From Hymenobacter setariae (GTDB lineage Bacteria > Bacteroidota > Bacteroidia > Cytophagales > Hymenobacteraceae): 64,000 nucleotides of DNA. The position numbers and the translations under genes were made by a program. Positions 27,186 through 35,593 of this stretch are shown here, piece by piece (positions within the stretch are counted from its first letter, which is position 1; every line of letters starts with the position of its first letter). The notes beneath the pieces are model-generated. The model did not search any database. It was given only the letters and a program-made list of their open reading frames with translations, and was not told the DNA's origin. The stretch lies in NCBI RefSeq assembly GCF_007713685.1, contig NZ_VMRJ01000003.1, positions 837,044-901,043 on the forward strand. Reading direction: 5' to 3'.

Positions 27186-30100
27186 ATGACCCAACGCTAC
27201 CGTCTGTGCTTTCCCCTCGTGGGCCTGCTCTTGGCGGTGCTGTGGTTGAGTATACCCCGCGCTTGGGCGCAGCAAGCGGCGCCAGTTCCAGCGACTACTG
27301 CGCCGACTAGCCCACCGGTGGCACCTAGGGCGCCCACCTCGGCGGCGCCGCCGCCTACTACGCAGCGCTGTCGCTACTTGCGCTTGGCCCTGGGGCGCGA
27401 TACCACGACGTTTGCCCTTACCGACTCCCTGACCATTGTGCCGGCTACCGTCACGGCCAACGGGCGGCCGGTAGCCTACGATGTGGCTACCAACCAATAC
27501 CGTATTGTGCGGCCGGCGCCGGCCGCCGATAGTACCGGTAGTATTCTGCCCGACTCAGTGTACTTATGCTACCGGGTGCTGCCAGTGCAGCTGCTGGCTC
27601 AGCGCTACCGCCGCCCGCCCCGGCTCATGGACAGCATCGACTTTCGAGAGCGCAAGATGCTGCGGCTCGAAGACTTCTCGCAGAAGGAGCAAATCTTGAG
27701 CACGCCAGGCATTAGCAAGACGGGTAATTTGGCCCGGGGCATCTCGTTCGGCAATACGCAGAACGTGTTCGTGAACTCGGCGCTGAACCTGCAACTCGAA
27801 GGCAAGCTCACGGAGAACATTCGCCTGACGGCCGCGATATCAGACCAAAACGTGCCGTTTCAGCCCGAAGGCAATACGCAGACGCTGCAGCAATTCGATA
27901 AAATCTACATCACGCTCACCGGCCCGCAGTGGAACCTAACGGCCGGCGATGTGGTGCTGCGCAACAAGCCCGACTACTTCTTGCGCTACTACAAGAACAT
28001 CCAAGGCGCGGCCATCGAAGCCAACCTAGGGGCACCTGGGCCACAGCCCTTGCAGGCCGGCGCCAGCAACAACAGCGTGAGCAACGCGCCGCCTTCGTCG
28101 TTCACGACCTACACCAACGGCGTGACGACCAATAGCGCGGCGCCTACCGGCAACAGCTCGCAAACCCTAACGCCGCCTGGCACCGTGGTGCCGCCCAACC
28201 AAACGTTGCAAACGCCCACTGGTACGGCAGGCTCCTTGGCTACTGGTGGCATTGGTACCGGAGCAGCTGGCCCAACCGGTAGCGGCGAAGTAACCGTGCG
28301 CGACCAAAAAGGCCAAATTCGCTCTTCAACCCTGATAGCTGGCGGCGTGGCCAAGGGCAAGTTTGCCTCGCTCGACATTGCGCCCATCGAGAACGTGCAA
28401 GGGCCATACCGCCTTACTGGCCCCAATGGTGAGCAATACATCATTGTGCTGGCGGGCTCCGAGCGGGTGTACCTCGACGGGCGGCTCCAGACCAGGGGCT
28501 TTGACTACGATTACACCATCGACTACAACCTAGCCGAGCTTACATTTTCGCCGCGCCACCTTATTACTAAGAATTCGCGCCTTAAGGTTGATTTTGAGTA
28601 TTCGGACCTCAACTACTCGCGCTCGCTCTACACCCTGAGCCATTATCAGCAGGTGGGCAAGCTACAAGTGCGTGGTAATTTTTATCAGGAGGCCGACGAC
28701 CCCAATAGCACTGCCAATCTCTCGCTCTCGGCCACCGACCAGCAGGCGCTGCGCCGCGCTGGCAATGTGGCCGCTGTGCAAACCCGGGGCGACACGCTGG
28801 CGGCTTACAACCGCAGTTTGGTGCAGTACAATCGTACTATCATTACCAACCCCACTACGGGCCAACAGGTGGCAACCTACACCTTCCCGCCCGACTCGAC
28901 CAAGCCAGTCTACAATGTGAGTTTTACTAACGTAGGGGCAGGTCGCGGTGATTATAGCCTCAACACCACCTCGGGCACCAACGGCCGGGTGTACGTGTAC
29001 CGCGGGCCCGGCCAGGGGAGCTATGCGCCGGTGCGAGTGCTGCCCACGCCCTTGCTCAAGCAGATGCTCACGGCGGGCGCCACTTTTCAACTCGACCCCA
29101 CGGCAGCGGTGTTTGTGGACTTGGCCAGCTCACAATTGCAGCGCAACCGCTTCGCCCTAGGTACCGAGGATAAGGGCGGCGCTATGCGCCTGGGCTATAG
29201 CGTGCAAAACCGCGCCCTGCCCAACTGGGCGCCTGCTGCACTGCGCAATTACCGCCTCAGCTCGGCGCTCGACTACGAGTATACGGCGCCCAAGTTCGCG
29301 CCCATCGACCGCTACCGCGATATCGAGTTTGACCGCAACTGGAGCACCGTCAGCACCGCTAACGCCACCACTACGGTACCTAGGGAAGACAATATTCTCA
29401 ACTTCGCGGTGGGCTTGACGCGCGATGCCACACACAGCGTCAACTACCGGCTCAGCCGCCGCTATCGGCCGGGCGAGGTCAACGGCTTGCAGCACTGGCT
29501 CGATGTGGCCCAGCAAGTAGGGCGCGTAGAGCTGCGCGGGGCGCTGTTTTTGCTCAACTCGCAGGCCGGGCGCTACCAGTCTACCTGGGCCCGCGGCGAG
29601 GCCAGCGTGCGCTACGGCGGCGGGCGCCTCATTCCGGGCTACAGCTACAAGTTCGATAAAAACCGGGTGGTGTCGCCGGGGCGCGACTCGGTGCGCTCGG
29701 CCAACTATTTCGACGAGCACACCTTCTTCCTGCAAAGCCCCGATACCGGGCGCACCCGCTACCGCTTCGACTACAGCTACCGCCGCGACCAGACGCCCAC
29801 CGCCGAGCAGACGACCCTGCGCGTGCGCACCATTTCGCAGACCTGGCAGGGCAATGTCACCACTCGCCTAGGGCGCACTCAGGACCTGCGCGTGCTGGCC
29901 ACCTACCGCGACCTCAACCCCGTGGCCTACGCCGACAGTACCCGCCAGCGCAATGTGCTCGGCAAAATTGACTACAACGCCACGCTGCTCCAGAACCAGA
30001 TACGCTCGGAGCTGAGCTATAGCGTGCAAACTGGCCGCGAGCTGCGCCGCGACTACTCCTTTCTGGCCGTGCCGGCCGGCCAGGGCACCCACTACTACGC

Positions 30101-31103
30101 CGGCGACCTCAACCGCAACGGCGTGGAGGACCGCGATGAGTTTTTAGAAGCTCAAACCCCCGATGCCCAGTACCGCACCTACATCAAGGTGTACCTACCC
30201 ACCGCCGACTACCTCACCGCCTATCAAAACCGCCTCAGCTACCGCCTCACCGTGAACGCGCCCCGCGGCTGGCGTGAGGCCGGCGGCTGGCAGGCATTGG
30301 TGGCGCGGTTCAGCAGCATCACGAGCGTTACCGTCGATAGGCGCACCGGCAGTAAGGCCCTAGGGGCACGCTTGAGCCCATTCAGCTTCGAGAAGGAAGA
30401 CGCCAGCTTGCTGGCATTCACGCAACTCGTGCGCAACACGCTGTACCTCAACCGGGCCAACCCTACCTTCGGCGCCGAGCTTACCTCGCAGCAAACCCAG
30501 CAGAAAACGCTGCTCGCCCAGGGTTTTGACCTGCGCAACCTCACCACCCAGAGCCTGCTGCTGCGCCGCACGCTGGCGCAGTCATTTACGGGCCGCCTCA
30601 CTGTGGCCCGCGATGTGCGCGAGGCCCAAAGCAGCTACAGCACAAACAGCGCTTTCCTCAGCGCCCGCAACTTCCGGCTGCGCATCTACACTATCCAGCC
30701 CGAAATCAGCTACCAGCCCAACACGGCATTGCGCTTCACGGGCACCTTGCAGCACGTGGCCAAGCGCGACCTGCTCGACCGCACGGGCCAGCCCGACGTG
30801 GCTAACGACACCCGCGGCACTTTCGATGACCTAGGGCTCGAAACGCGCGTCAGCCAGGTAGGCAAGCGCACGCTCACGGCCGCTACGCACGTCACGCGCG
30901 TCACGTTCGAGGGCAACGTAGCCTCAGTAGTGGGCCTCGAAGTGTTGCAAGCCCTGCGCCCCGGCTCCAACTTTACCTGGAATCTTAATATGGAGCAGCG
31001 CCTCGCCAATGGCCTCAACATCACGGTGGCCTACGACGGGCGCAAGTCGAGCGGCCTGGGTGTGGTGCACACCGGCCGCATGCAGGTGGCGGTACTGTTT
31101 TAG
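27186..31103 (+). CDS. Predicted outer-membrane beta-barrel protein, unknown function
   Basis: The 1305-residue product has a signal peptide (cleavage near AWA-QQ, residue 29) and a Pro/Ala-rich linker. A conserved stretch (about 155-260) contains TGNLARGISFGNTQNVFVNS and DQNVPFQPEGNTQTLQQ. Residues about 285-365 are a Ser/Thr/Pro/Gly-rich low-complexity insert. The rest alternates polar and aromatic residues with many Tyr/Arg turns, as in large barrels, and the chain ends in Phe, as outer-membrane proteins do. I do not recognise a characterised family; large Bacteroidota barrel proteins of this style are usually annotated hypothetical. It stands alone, with a promoter for the next gene just downstream. 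Confidence 0.65.
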   Translation: MTQRYRLCFPLVGLLLAVLWLSIPRAWAQQAAPVPATTAPTSPPVAPRAPTSAAPPPTTQRCRYLRLALGRDTTTFALTDSLTIVPATVTANGRPVAYDVATNQYRIVRPAPAADSTGSILPDSVYLCYRVLPVQLLAQRYRRPPRLMDSIDFRERKMLRLEDFSQKEQILSTPGISKTGNLARGISFGNTQNVFVNSALNLQLEGKLTENIRLTAAISDQNVPFQPEGNTQTLQQFDKIYITLTGPQWNLTAGDVVLRNKPDYFLRYYKNIQGAAIEANLGAPGPQPLQAGASNNSVSNAPPSSFTTYTNGVTTNSAAPTGNSSQTLTPPGTVVPPNQTLQTPTGTAGSLATGGIGTGAAGPTGSGEVTVRDQKGQIRSSTLIAGGVAKGKFASLDIAPIENVQGPYRLTGPNGEQYIIVLAGSERVYLDGRLQTRGFDYDYTIDYNLAELTFSPRHLITKNSRLKVDFEYSDLNYSRSLYTLSHYQQVGKLQVRGNFYQEADDPNSTANLSLSATDQQALRRAGNVAAVQTRGDTLAAYNRSLVQYNRTIITNPTTGQQVATYTFPPDSTKPVYNVSFTNVGAGRGDYSLNTTSGTNGRVYVYRGPGQGSYAPVRVLPTPLLKQMLTAGATFQLDPTAAVFVDLASSQLQRNRFALGTEDKGGAMRLGYSVQNRALPNWAPAALRNYRLSSALDYEYTAPKFAPIDRYRDIEFDRNWSTVSTANATTTVPREDNILNFAVGLTRDATHSVNYRLSRRYRPGEVNGLQHWLDVAQQVGRVELRGALFLLNSQAGRYQSTWARGEASVRYGGGRLIPGYSYKFDKNRVVSPGRDSVRSANYFDEHTFFLQSPDTGRTRYRFDYSYRRDQTPTAEQTTLRVRTISQTWQGNVTTRLGRTQDLRVLATYRDLNPVAYADSTRQRNVLGKIDYNATLLQNQIRSELSYSVQTGRELRRDYSFLAVPAGQGTHYYAGDLNRNGVEDRDEFLEAQTPDAQYRTYIKVYLPTADYLTAYQNRLSYRLTVNAPRGWREAGGWQALVARFSSITSVTVDRRTGSKALGARLSPFSFEKEDASLLAFTQLVRNTLYLNRANPTFGAELTSQQTQQKTLLAQGFDLRNLTTQSLLLRRTLAQSFTGRLTVARDVREAQSSYSTNSAFLSARNFRLRIYTIQPEISYQPNTALRFTGTLQHVAKRDLLDRTGQPDVANDTRGTFDDLGLETRVSQVGKRTLTAATHVTRVTFEGNVASVVGLEVLQALRPGSNFTWNLNMEQRLANGLNITVAYDGRKSSGLGVVHTGRMQVAVLF

Positions 31104-31130
31104 GATGATTTTTTGGTCTTTGCCTAAACG

Positions 31131-31161
31131 TTGTTCGGTTTTAACTGTACTACTATCCTTG
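31131..31161 (+). promoter_or_regulatory. Candidate promoter of the guanine deaminase-like gene
   Basis: TTG (31131-31133), 20 nt, then TATCCTTG (31154-31161), one mismatch from TAnnTTTG. The ATG follows 56 nt downstream. Confidence 0.5.
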
Positions 31162-31217
31162 CCCAATGCACCGCAGGCCAGCCAAAAATTAAAAACGAAT
31201 AACTAAAGACAAAGAAA

Positions 31218-31694
31218 ATGACTGCTCCTAATCCCGACTTCATGCGCGAAGCCATTCGCCTGTCTATCGAAAAAATGCAGGCCGGTTTTGGCGGTCCCTT
31301 CGGCGCGGTAGTAGTGAAAGATGGGCAGATTATCGCCCGCGGCTTCAACCAAGTCACTACCACCCACGACCCCACCTGCCACGCCGAGGTCGATGCCATC
31401 CGCAAGGCCTGCCAGGCCCTAGGTACCTTTCAACTCGAGGGCTGCGACCTTTATACCAGCTGCGAGCCCTGCCCCATGTGCCTAGGTGCCATCTATTGGG
31501 CGCGGCCGGCTCGCGTGTTCTACGGCAACACCAAGCAGGACGCCGCCGCCGTGGGCTTCGACGACCACTTTATCTACGACGAAATCGACAAGCCCCTGAG
31601 CGAGCGCAGCATCCCGATGCAGCAACTGCTGCCCGAAGAGGCCATTGCTGGCTTCCAAGCCTGGGAGGACCACGAAAGCAAAACGGTATATTAG
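31218..31694 (+). CDS. Nucleoside/guanine deaminase (CDA superfamily)
   Basis: The 158-residue zinc deaminase has the catalytic HAE motif at 55-57 and the zinc-binding PCPMC (Cys85, Cys88). The C-terminal part (DDHFIYDEIDKPLSERSIP and the late EEAIAGFQAWEDHESKTVY) resembles Bacillus-type guanine deaminase GuaD rather than TadA. It would convert guanine to xanthine in the cytoplasm. Its stop overlaps the end of the convergent lipoprotein gene by 4 nt. Substrate is inferred from family resemblance. Confidence 0.85.
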   Translation: MTAPNPDFMREAIRLSIEKMQAGFGGPFGAVVVKDGQIIARGFNQVTTTHDPTCHAEVDAIRKACQALGTFQLEGCDLYTSCEPCPMCLGAIYWARPARVFYGNTKQDAAAVGFDDHFIYDEIDKPLSERSIPMQQLLPEEAIAGFQAWEDHESKTVY

Positions 31695-32596
31695 AGCTGC
31701 TTGGTGCGGATTAGCTGGTAGCGTAGGCGGCCCCGTATGAAGTATTCCGTGGTATCGGTGCCACCGGGCGGAATACCAATTAGGCTGCGCATAGTGTAGA
31801 GCTTCAGGGTGTCACGTCCAAATGAAGCGGCAAATGATTGTTGTTGCTTGGTGTATCCATCAAACACTAACTCATCACCAGGAGTAGGCCCTGTAAAATC
31901 GGTTTGAATCACGTACTTCTTAAAGGGCAAGCCTAACACGGTGCCATCGGTGAAGAAGCGAACGGCTACTGCCCGCCTAGTAGAATCGGTACCCGTATAG
32001 CTCCCAGCAAGCAGCAGTTTGTTGATGCCTAACTCAACCCCTGCTTCGAGGTCAGAGGTCTTGCCGGGCATACCGGTTCGGCGATAGGCTAGTTGGCTGA
32101 TTATTTTGTTCGTGCTGCTCTTCCGGGTGATGTACAGTAGCGTAGTATCGGTTGAGGTTATCCGATAAGCCAGTTCATTACGCGTGCCTGCTTCACCACC
32201 GTAAGGCTCCCTTACTCTGAGGGAGCCCGGTTGGGTACCGGCTTGCAACAACAGCGTCAGGCTACCCCCTTCGTGCAGGCCGTAAGAAGCTCCAATCTCT
32301 ACGCTGTCTTTCTGGCCGGCAAAGTCCTCAATCACTAAGGAGGTCGGCGATAACGCACCGTCGAAGGCGGCTTGCGGCGAGCGCGTGCGGGCTACCTCCC
32401 GCAAGTAGTCAGCGCTTACCCAGTAGTCATTCAGCACGGGGCTCAGGCGTTGGGCTAGGGTAGGTGCCGCAACCGGGACCTCCGCTGTATTGGATTCCCT
32501 GCTAGGCGCTTGGCTAGCGGCTTTTTCGGCTGACTGCTGCTGGCAAGCTTGTGACACACAAGTGAGTGACAGCACGGCAATAAAAAGGGCCTTCAT
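31691..32596 (-). CDS. Hypothetical exported protein, probable lipoprotein
   Basis: The 301-residue product has an N-terminal signal with a possible lipid-attachment Cys18 (CVSQACQQQ); the lipobox is imperfect. A Ser/Ala/Glu linker of about 25 residues and a beta-rich domain follow. I do not recognise a family. It is convergent with the deaminase gene (4-nt overlap of stops). Confidence 0.65.
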   Translation of the reverse strand: MKALFIAVLSLTCVSQACQQQSAEKAASQAPSRESNTAEVPVAAPTLAQRLSPVLNDYWVSADYLREVARTRSPQAAFDGALSPTSLVIEDFAGQKDSVEIGASYGLHEGGSLTLLLQAGTQPGSLRVREPYGGEAGTRNELAYRITSTDTTLLYITRKSSTNKIISQLAYRRTGMPGKTSDLEAGVELGINKLLLAGSYTGTDSTRRAVAVRFFTDGTVLGLPFKKYVIQTDFTGPTPGDELVFDGYTKQQQSFAASFGRDTLKLYTMRSLIGIPPGGTDTTEYFIRGRLRYQLIRTKQL

Positions 32597-32691
32597 GGGT
32601 TAGGTAATTAGCAAGAAGCCAGTAAGATTTATGCCTATTGGCTCAGACTTATAGCTTCATTTCGGCGCTAACTTACCTATTCTTCTAGCAA

Positions 32692-32740
32692 CTAAAAGCC
32701 CGCCCCAGCTTCGCTTATGCGAGCCAGGGCGGGCTTTTAG
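32692..32740. terminator. Bidirectional terminator downstream of the PfpI gene
   Basis: A 14-bp perfect stem (CTAAAAGCCCGCCC at 32692-32705 with 32727-32740) has A/T-rich ends on both sides. It serves the minus-strand gene ending at 32761. Confidence 0.85.
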
Positions 32741-32760
32741 TTATTCACGCTACCTAGGGG

Positions 32761-33318
32761 CTAGCGCGGCGTAGTGAGCAGCTCTTCAATCTTTTGGTTG
32801 AAGGCCTTGAGGTCGTCGGGCTTGCGGCTGGTAATGAAGTTGCCATCTACTACCACTTCCGAGTCTTGCCACTCGGCCCCGGCGTTGCGCAGGTCGGTTT
32901 TGAGGCTAGGCCAGCTGGTCATGTGCTTGCCGCGCACCACGTCGGCCTCGATGAGCGTCCAGGGGCCGTGGCAGATGGCAGCCAGCGGCTTGCCGGTGTG
33001 GGCAAACTCGCGCACAAAATCAACCACGCTAGGCTCTAGGCGCAGCTTGTCGGGGTTAATCTGGCCGCCGGGCAGCACTAGAGCATCGTAGTCTTCCACC
33101 TTCACTTCATCGATGGTCTTGTCTACGTCTACCTTGTCGCCCCAGTCCGTCATGTCCCAGCCCTTGATGCTGCCGCTTTTCAGCGACACCACATCGACCT
33201 CGGCGCCTTCGTTTTTCAAATATTTCTGCGGTTCGGTCAGCTCTACTTGCTCAAAGCCATCGGTGGCAATAATAGCCACGCGCTTCCCTTTCAATTTATC
33301 GGTTCCAAAAAGTGACAT
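32761..33318 (-). CDS. DJ-1/PfpI family protein (type 1 glutamine amidotransferase-like)
   Basis: The 185-residue product has the nucleophile elbow AAICHGPW with Cys116 and His117, and an upstream LVLPGGQINPD loop. Family members (PfpI, YraA, YhbO) include stress-linked proteins and glyoxalase/deglycase-like enzymes, and the exact activity is debated. The full domain is present and the length is typical. It is a single gene between a terminator and blh. Confidence 0.88.
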   Translation of the reverse strand: MSLFGTDKLKGKRVAIIATDGFEQVELTEPQKYLKNEGAEVDVVSLKSGSIKGWDMTDWGDKVDVDKTIDEVKVEDYDALVLPGGQINPDKLRLEPSVVDFVREFAHTGKPLAAICHGPWTLIEADVVRGKHMTSWPSLKTDLRNAGAEWQDSEVVVDGNFITSRKPDDLKAFNQKIEELLTTPR

Positions 33319-33365
33319 TGCGAATAAAAACTAAGCGGCGAATAGTCTCGCCTGCTGTTTAAGGT

Positions 33366-34418
33366 TTACGCTGGGACTGCGGGGGTGGTTGCTGAAATAA
33401 GCCCAGCAATAGGAGCCTTCGTTGGCGCGCTAGGCGCAAGTGGGGCACGGCGCCAGCGGGCGGCATCGAGGCCCAGCGTCACGAGCAGCGCGTGCGGCAG
33501 CGTCACGACCGAGGCCGCCAGCAGCGCTAGGCTGATGAATGTAGCGCCACTCGCCGCCCGGGTCCAGGCCAGGCCATAGACCACGGCCAGCGCCCCTAGG
33601 CTAATAGCCAAGAGCGGCGCCGAGCGACGCAAAAAGAAACCTAGCTGCACCCCTAGGGTGGGCCGGCTGCCTATTGGCGACAAGCCCATCAGCGCATTCA
33701 TGCGCAGCACGTGCTGCAAGCTGTGCCAAAAGACAAAGTACATCCCAGCCGATAGCAACGGAGGCAGCGCCAAGAGCAAGGTGCCGAGTACCACTACTTC
33801 CCGCATATCGGTAGTGGCTAGGGTGGCCTGGCCGCGTGCCCAGTAGCCAAGCCACAGCAGCAGGTGCCCCCCCAGCACGAGTGGCCCCAGCCACTGCGCC
33901 GCCCGCAGCACCGAGGCAAGGGGTAGTGGGGTCGCCCCCGCCAGGGTGAGTAAGTTGTTGGTAAGCGCTAGGGTTTCGGTGGGCCAGTGCAGCAGGGGCA
34001 CCGCAAACAGCAGCGCGCCGCGTAGTACGCTATGCGCTACCCATAGCCCGCGGGGCACCGCCCTAGGGGCATCGCCCGAGCCCCAGTGCCAGGCCGATAG
34101 CCCAAAGAAAAAGGCTACCGCCAGCCCCGGCTGCCACCACCACAGCAGCCCTACGGCCGCCGCCAGCCCTAGGTACCCACCTAGGAACACGGCCCAGTAG
34201 CGTCCCCTGTGTTGGGCTAGCTCTGGGCGGGTGGCGGGTACCACAAACTGGTCGCAGGCGCCGTGGGCCACACCCAGCAGCGCTAGACCCAGCAATAGCA
34301 CCGGTCCTAGCACCCAGCTCGCCCGGCCCGGCGCCAGCACGCCCACGGCAGCGGCCAGCAGCAGCGCCACATAGGAATAGCGCTGCGGCCCGCGGCATCT
34401 AAACCACCGAATAGCCAT
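33366..34418 (-). CDS. blh: Brp/Blh family beta-carotene 15,15'-dioxygenase
   Basis: The 350-residue membrane enzyme cleaves beta-carotene to two retinals. Visible family marks are the iron-ligand region GVAHGACDQFVV (His52, Asp56), SAWHWGSGD, and HSLQHVLRM. It has about eight helices and is rich in Ala, Leu and Gly. The start ATG lies 20 nt inside the rhodopsin gene end, so the two are co-translated. Rhodopsin plus Blh in one operon means the cell can make the chromophore for its own pump if carotene is available. No carotene-synthesis gene is in the window. Confidence 0.9.
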   Translation of the reverse strand: MAIRWFRCRGPQRYSYVALLLAAAVGVLAPGRASWVLGPVLLLGLALLGVAHGACDQFVVPATRPELAQHRGRYWAVFLGGYLGLAAAVGLLWWWQPGLAVAFFFGLSAWHWGSGDAPRAVPRGLWVAHSVLRGALLFAVPLLHWPTETLALTNNLLTLAGATPLPLASVLRAAQWLGPLVLGGHLLLWLGYWARGQATLATTDMREVVVLGTLLLALPPLLSAGMYFVFWHSLQHVLRMNALMGLSPIGSRPTLGVQLGFFLRRSAPLLAISLGALAVVYGLAWTRAASGATFISLALLAASVVTLPHALLVTLGLDAARWRRAPLAPSAPTKAPIAGLISATTPAVPA

Positions 34419-35238
34419 CGATGATTTTCTTCTCGTCTAGCCGCTCATCGAGCAGACGCTTCGACACTAGGTAGGCCACAATGGCTACACCAGTTTTGTT
34501 GAAAATATCGGCTAAGCTGAATGCTAGATGAATATAGTTCAGGTTTACACTGGTCAGCGTCAGAAGATATCCCAGTGGGTACACGCCCCAGCTCGTAACC
34601 GTGGTGTAGGCCATAAACCGGAAGCCCCAGCGCTCTTGCTCGTGGCTGCGCGCCCCAAAGCGCTTGTAGAGGCCATACAGCACAAACGGTACGACGAGGT
34701 ACCCTAGGGTCGAAATGGCGCCCCACAGCAGCTTGCCGCTCGCAATGATTTCGCCCGAAGCCGTGAGCTGCTGCTCGCCGATATAGCCTGTCAGGACCAT
34801 AAAGAAGTCGGCCACCAGCAGTACGATAATGGCCTTAGTAGCTTCGCGGAAAGAGATGCGCAGCATCGAAACGGTTTTGAGCAGCAGCAAAGGAGTAGTT
34901 ACGGCCCAGTCGATGTAGCGAAGCTGCCCAATGGCCTGGTAGCTCTGTCGCGTTAGTATCTCGCCCGCCGCCGTATCTGCCCCATGGCGGCTTAGTTCAT
35001 GCAAAAACTCGTGGTAGAAATGCGTGATGAGCAAATACGAAACGCCCGCTACCGCCGCAATAATGGCCCCGTACACCCGCGAAATACGGTGCTCGGGTAC
35101 TACGCTACTTTGCGTGGCCAAGCTAAAAATTAGGTTGCCCAAAAAGCTATAAGCCGCCACGGCCATAAAGAAATAAGTGAGCATTGAGAGGATGCCCACT
35201 TCGCCCGCCGTGGGCACAAAGGAGTCGCCGAATGTCAT
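34399..35238 (-). CDS. Microbial rhodopsin with D-T-K motif (probable light-driven proton pump)
   Basis: The 279-residue, seven-helix protein is a type 1 rhodopsin. Helix C reads RYIDWAVTTPLLLLK: Arg107, Asp110 (counterion/proton acceptor), Thr114 and Lys121, the last replacing the Glu/Asp proton donor of proteorhodopsin. The retinal Schiff-base lysine is Lys248 in LADIFNKTG. His73 or His76 in helix B could pair with Asp110. Helix E has LLWGAISTLGY. A Lys at the donor site is established for the proton pump of Exiguobacterium sibiricum. A proton pump is therefore likely, sodium or chloride pumping unlikely (no NDQ or TSA-type motif). It is the first gene of the operon with blh. Confidence 0.93.
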   Translation of the reverse strand: MTFGDSFVPTAGEVGILSMLTYFFMAVAAYSFLGNLIFSLATQSSVVPEHRISRVYGAIIAAVAGVSYLLITHFYHEFLHELSRHGADTAAGEILTRQSYQAIGQLRYIDWAVTTPLLLLKTVSMLRISFREATKAIIVLLVADFFMVLTGYIGEQQLTASGEIIASGKLLWGAISTLGYLVVPFVLYGLYKRFGARSHEQERWGFRFMAYTTVTSWGVYPLGYLLTLTSVNLNYIHLAFSLADIFNKTGVAIVAYLVSKRLLDERLDEKKIIDGYSVV

Positions 35239-35593
35239 GATAAGGTGAAGCTAGAGTGTAGGAAGCTCAACTAGCGGAATGCTAGCGAGTAATTGAGATG
35301 GGGTACGGAGCCTATCTACTCATAGGTTGTCAATAAAGAATATTTAATTAAACTTCATTTTGTATTCATTTTCAAGTAGTTAGCTTATTGTTTTGATAAT
35401 AAGCTGTCTGGGCTTGATAACGTCTTTAGAAAGACACAAAAAGCCCCGGCCGCTCCTGCACTACGAGTAGTGCAGGAGCGGCCGGGGCCACTAGTTGAAA
35501 GCCGAAATGTTGTACGCCGCTATATCGGGCGGTCTACGTCGCGCTAACAGTGCCTCCAGCGGCTTTTGAGAGACAGACAGGTACCTAGGGCAG
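35239..35593. other. 355-nt intergenic region between rhodopsin and hexosaminidase genes
   Basis: It contains the AT-rich leader of the rhodopsin operon (35239-35400), in which I see no clear TAnnTTTG box, and the hexosaminidase terminator (35436-35488). No gene is visible. Confidence 0.6.
35436..35488 (-). terminator. Terminator after the hexosaminidase gene
   Basis: A 21-bp perfect stem (35443-35463 with 35468-35488) has a 4-nt loop, followed on the minus strand by TTTTTGTG. It lies about 105 nt past the stop. Confidence 0.88.
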
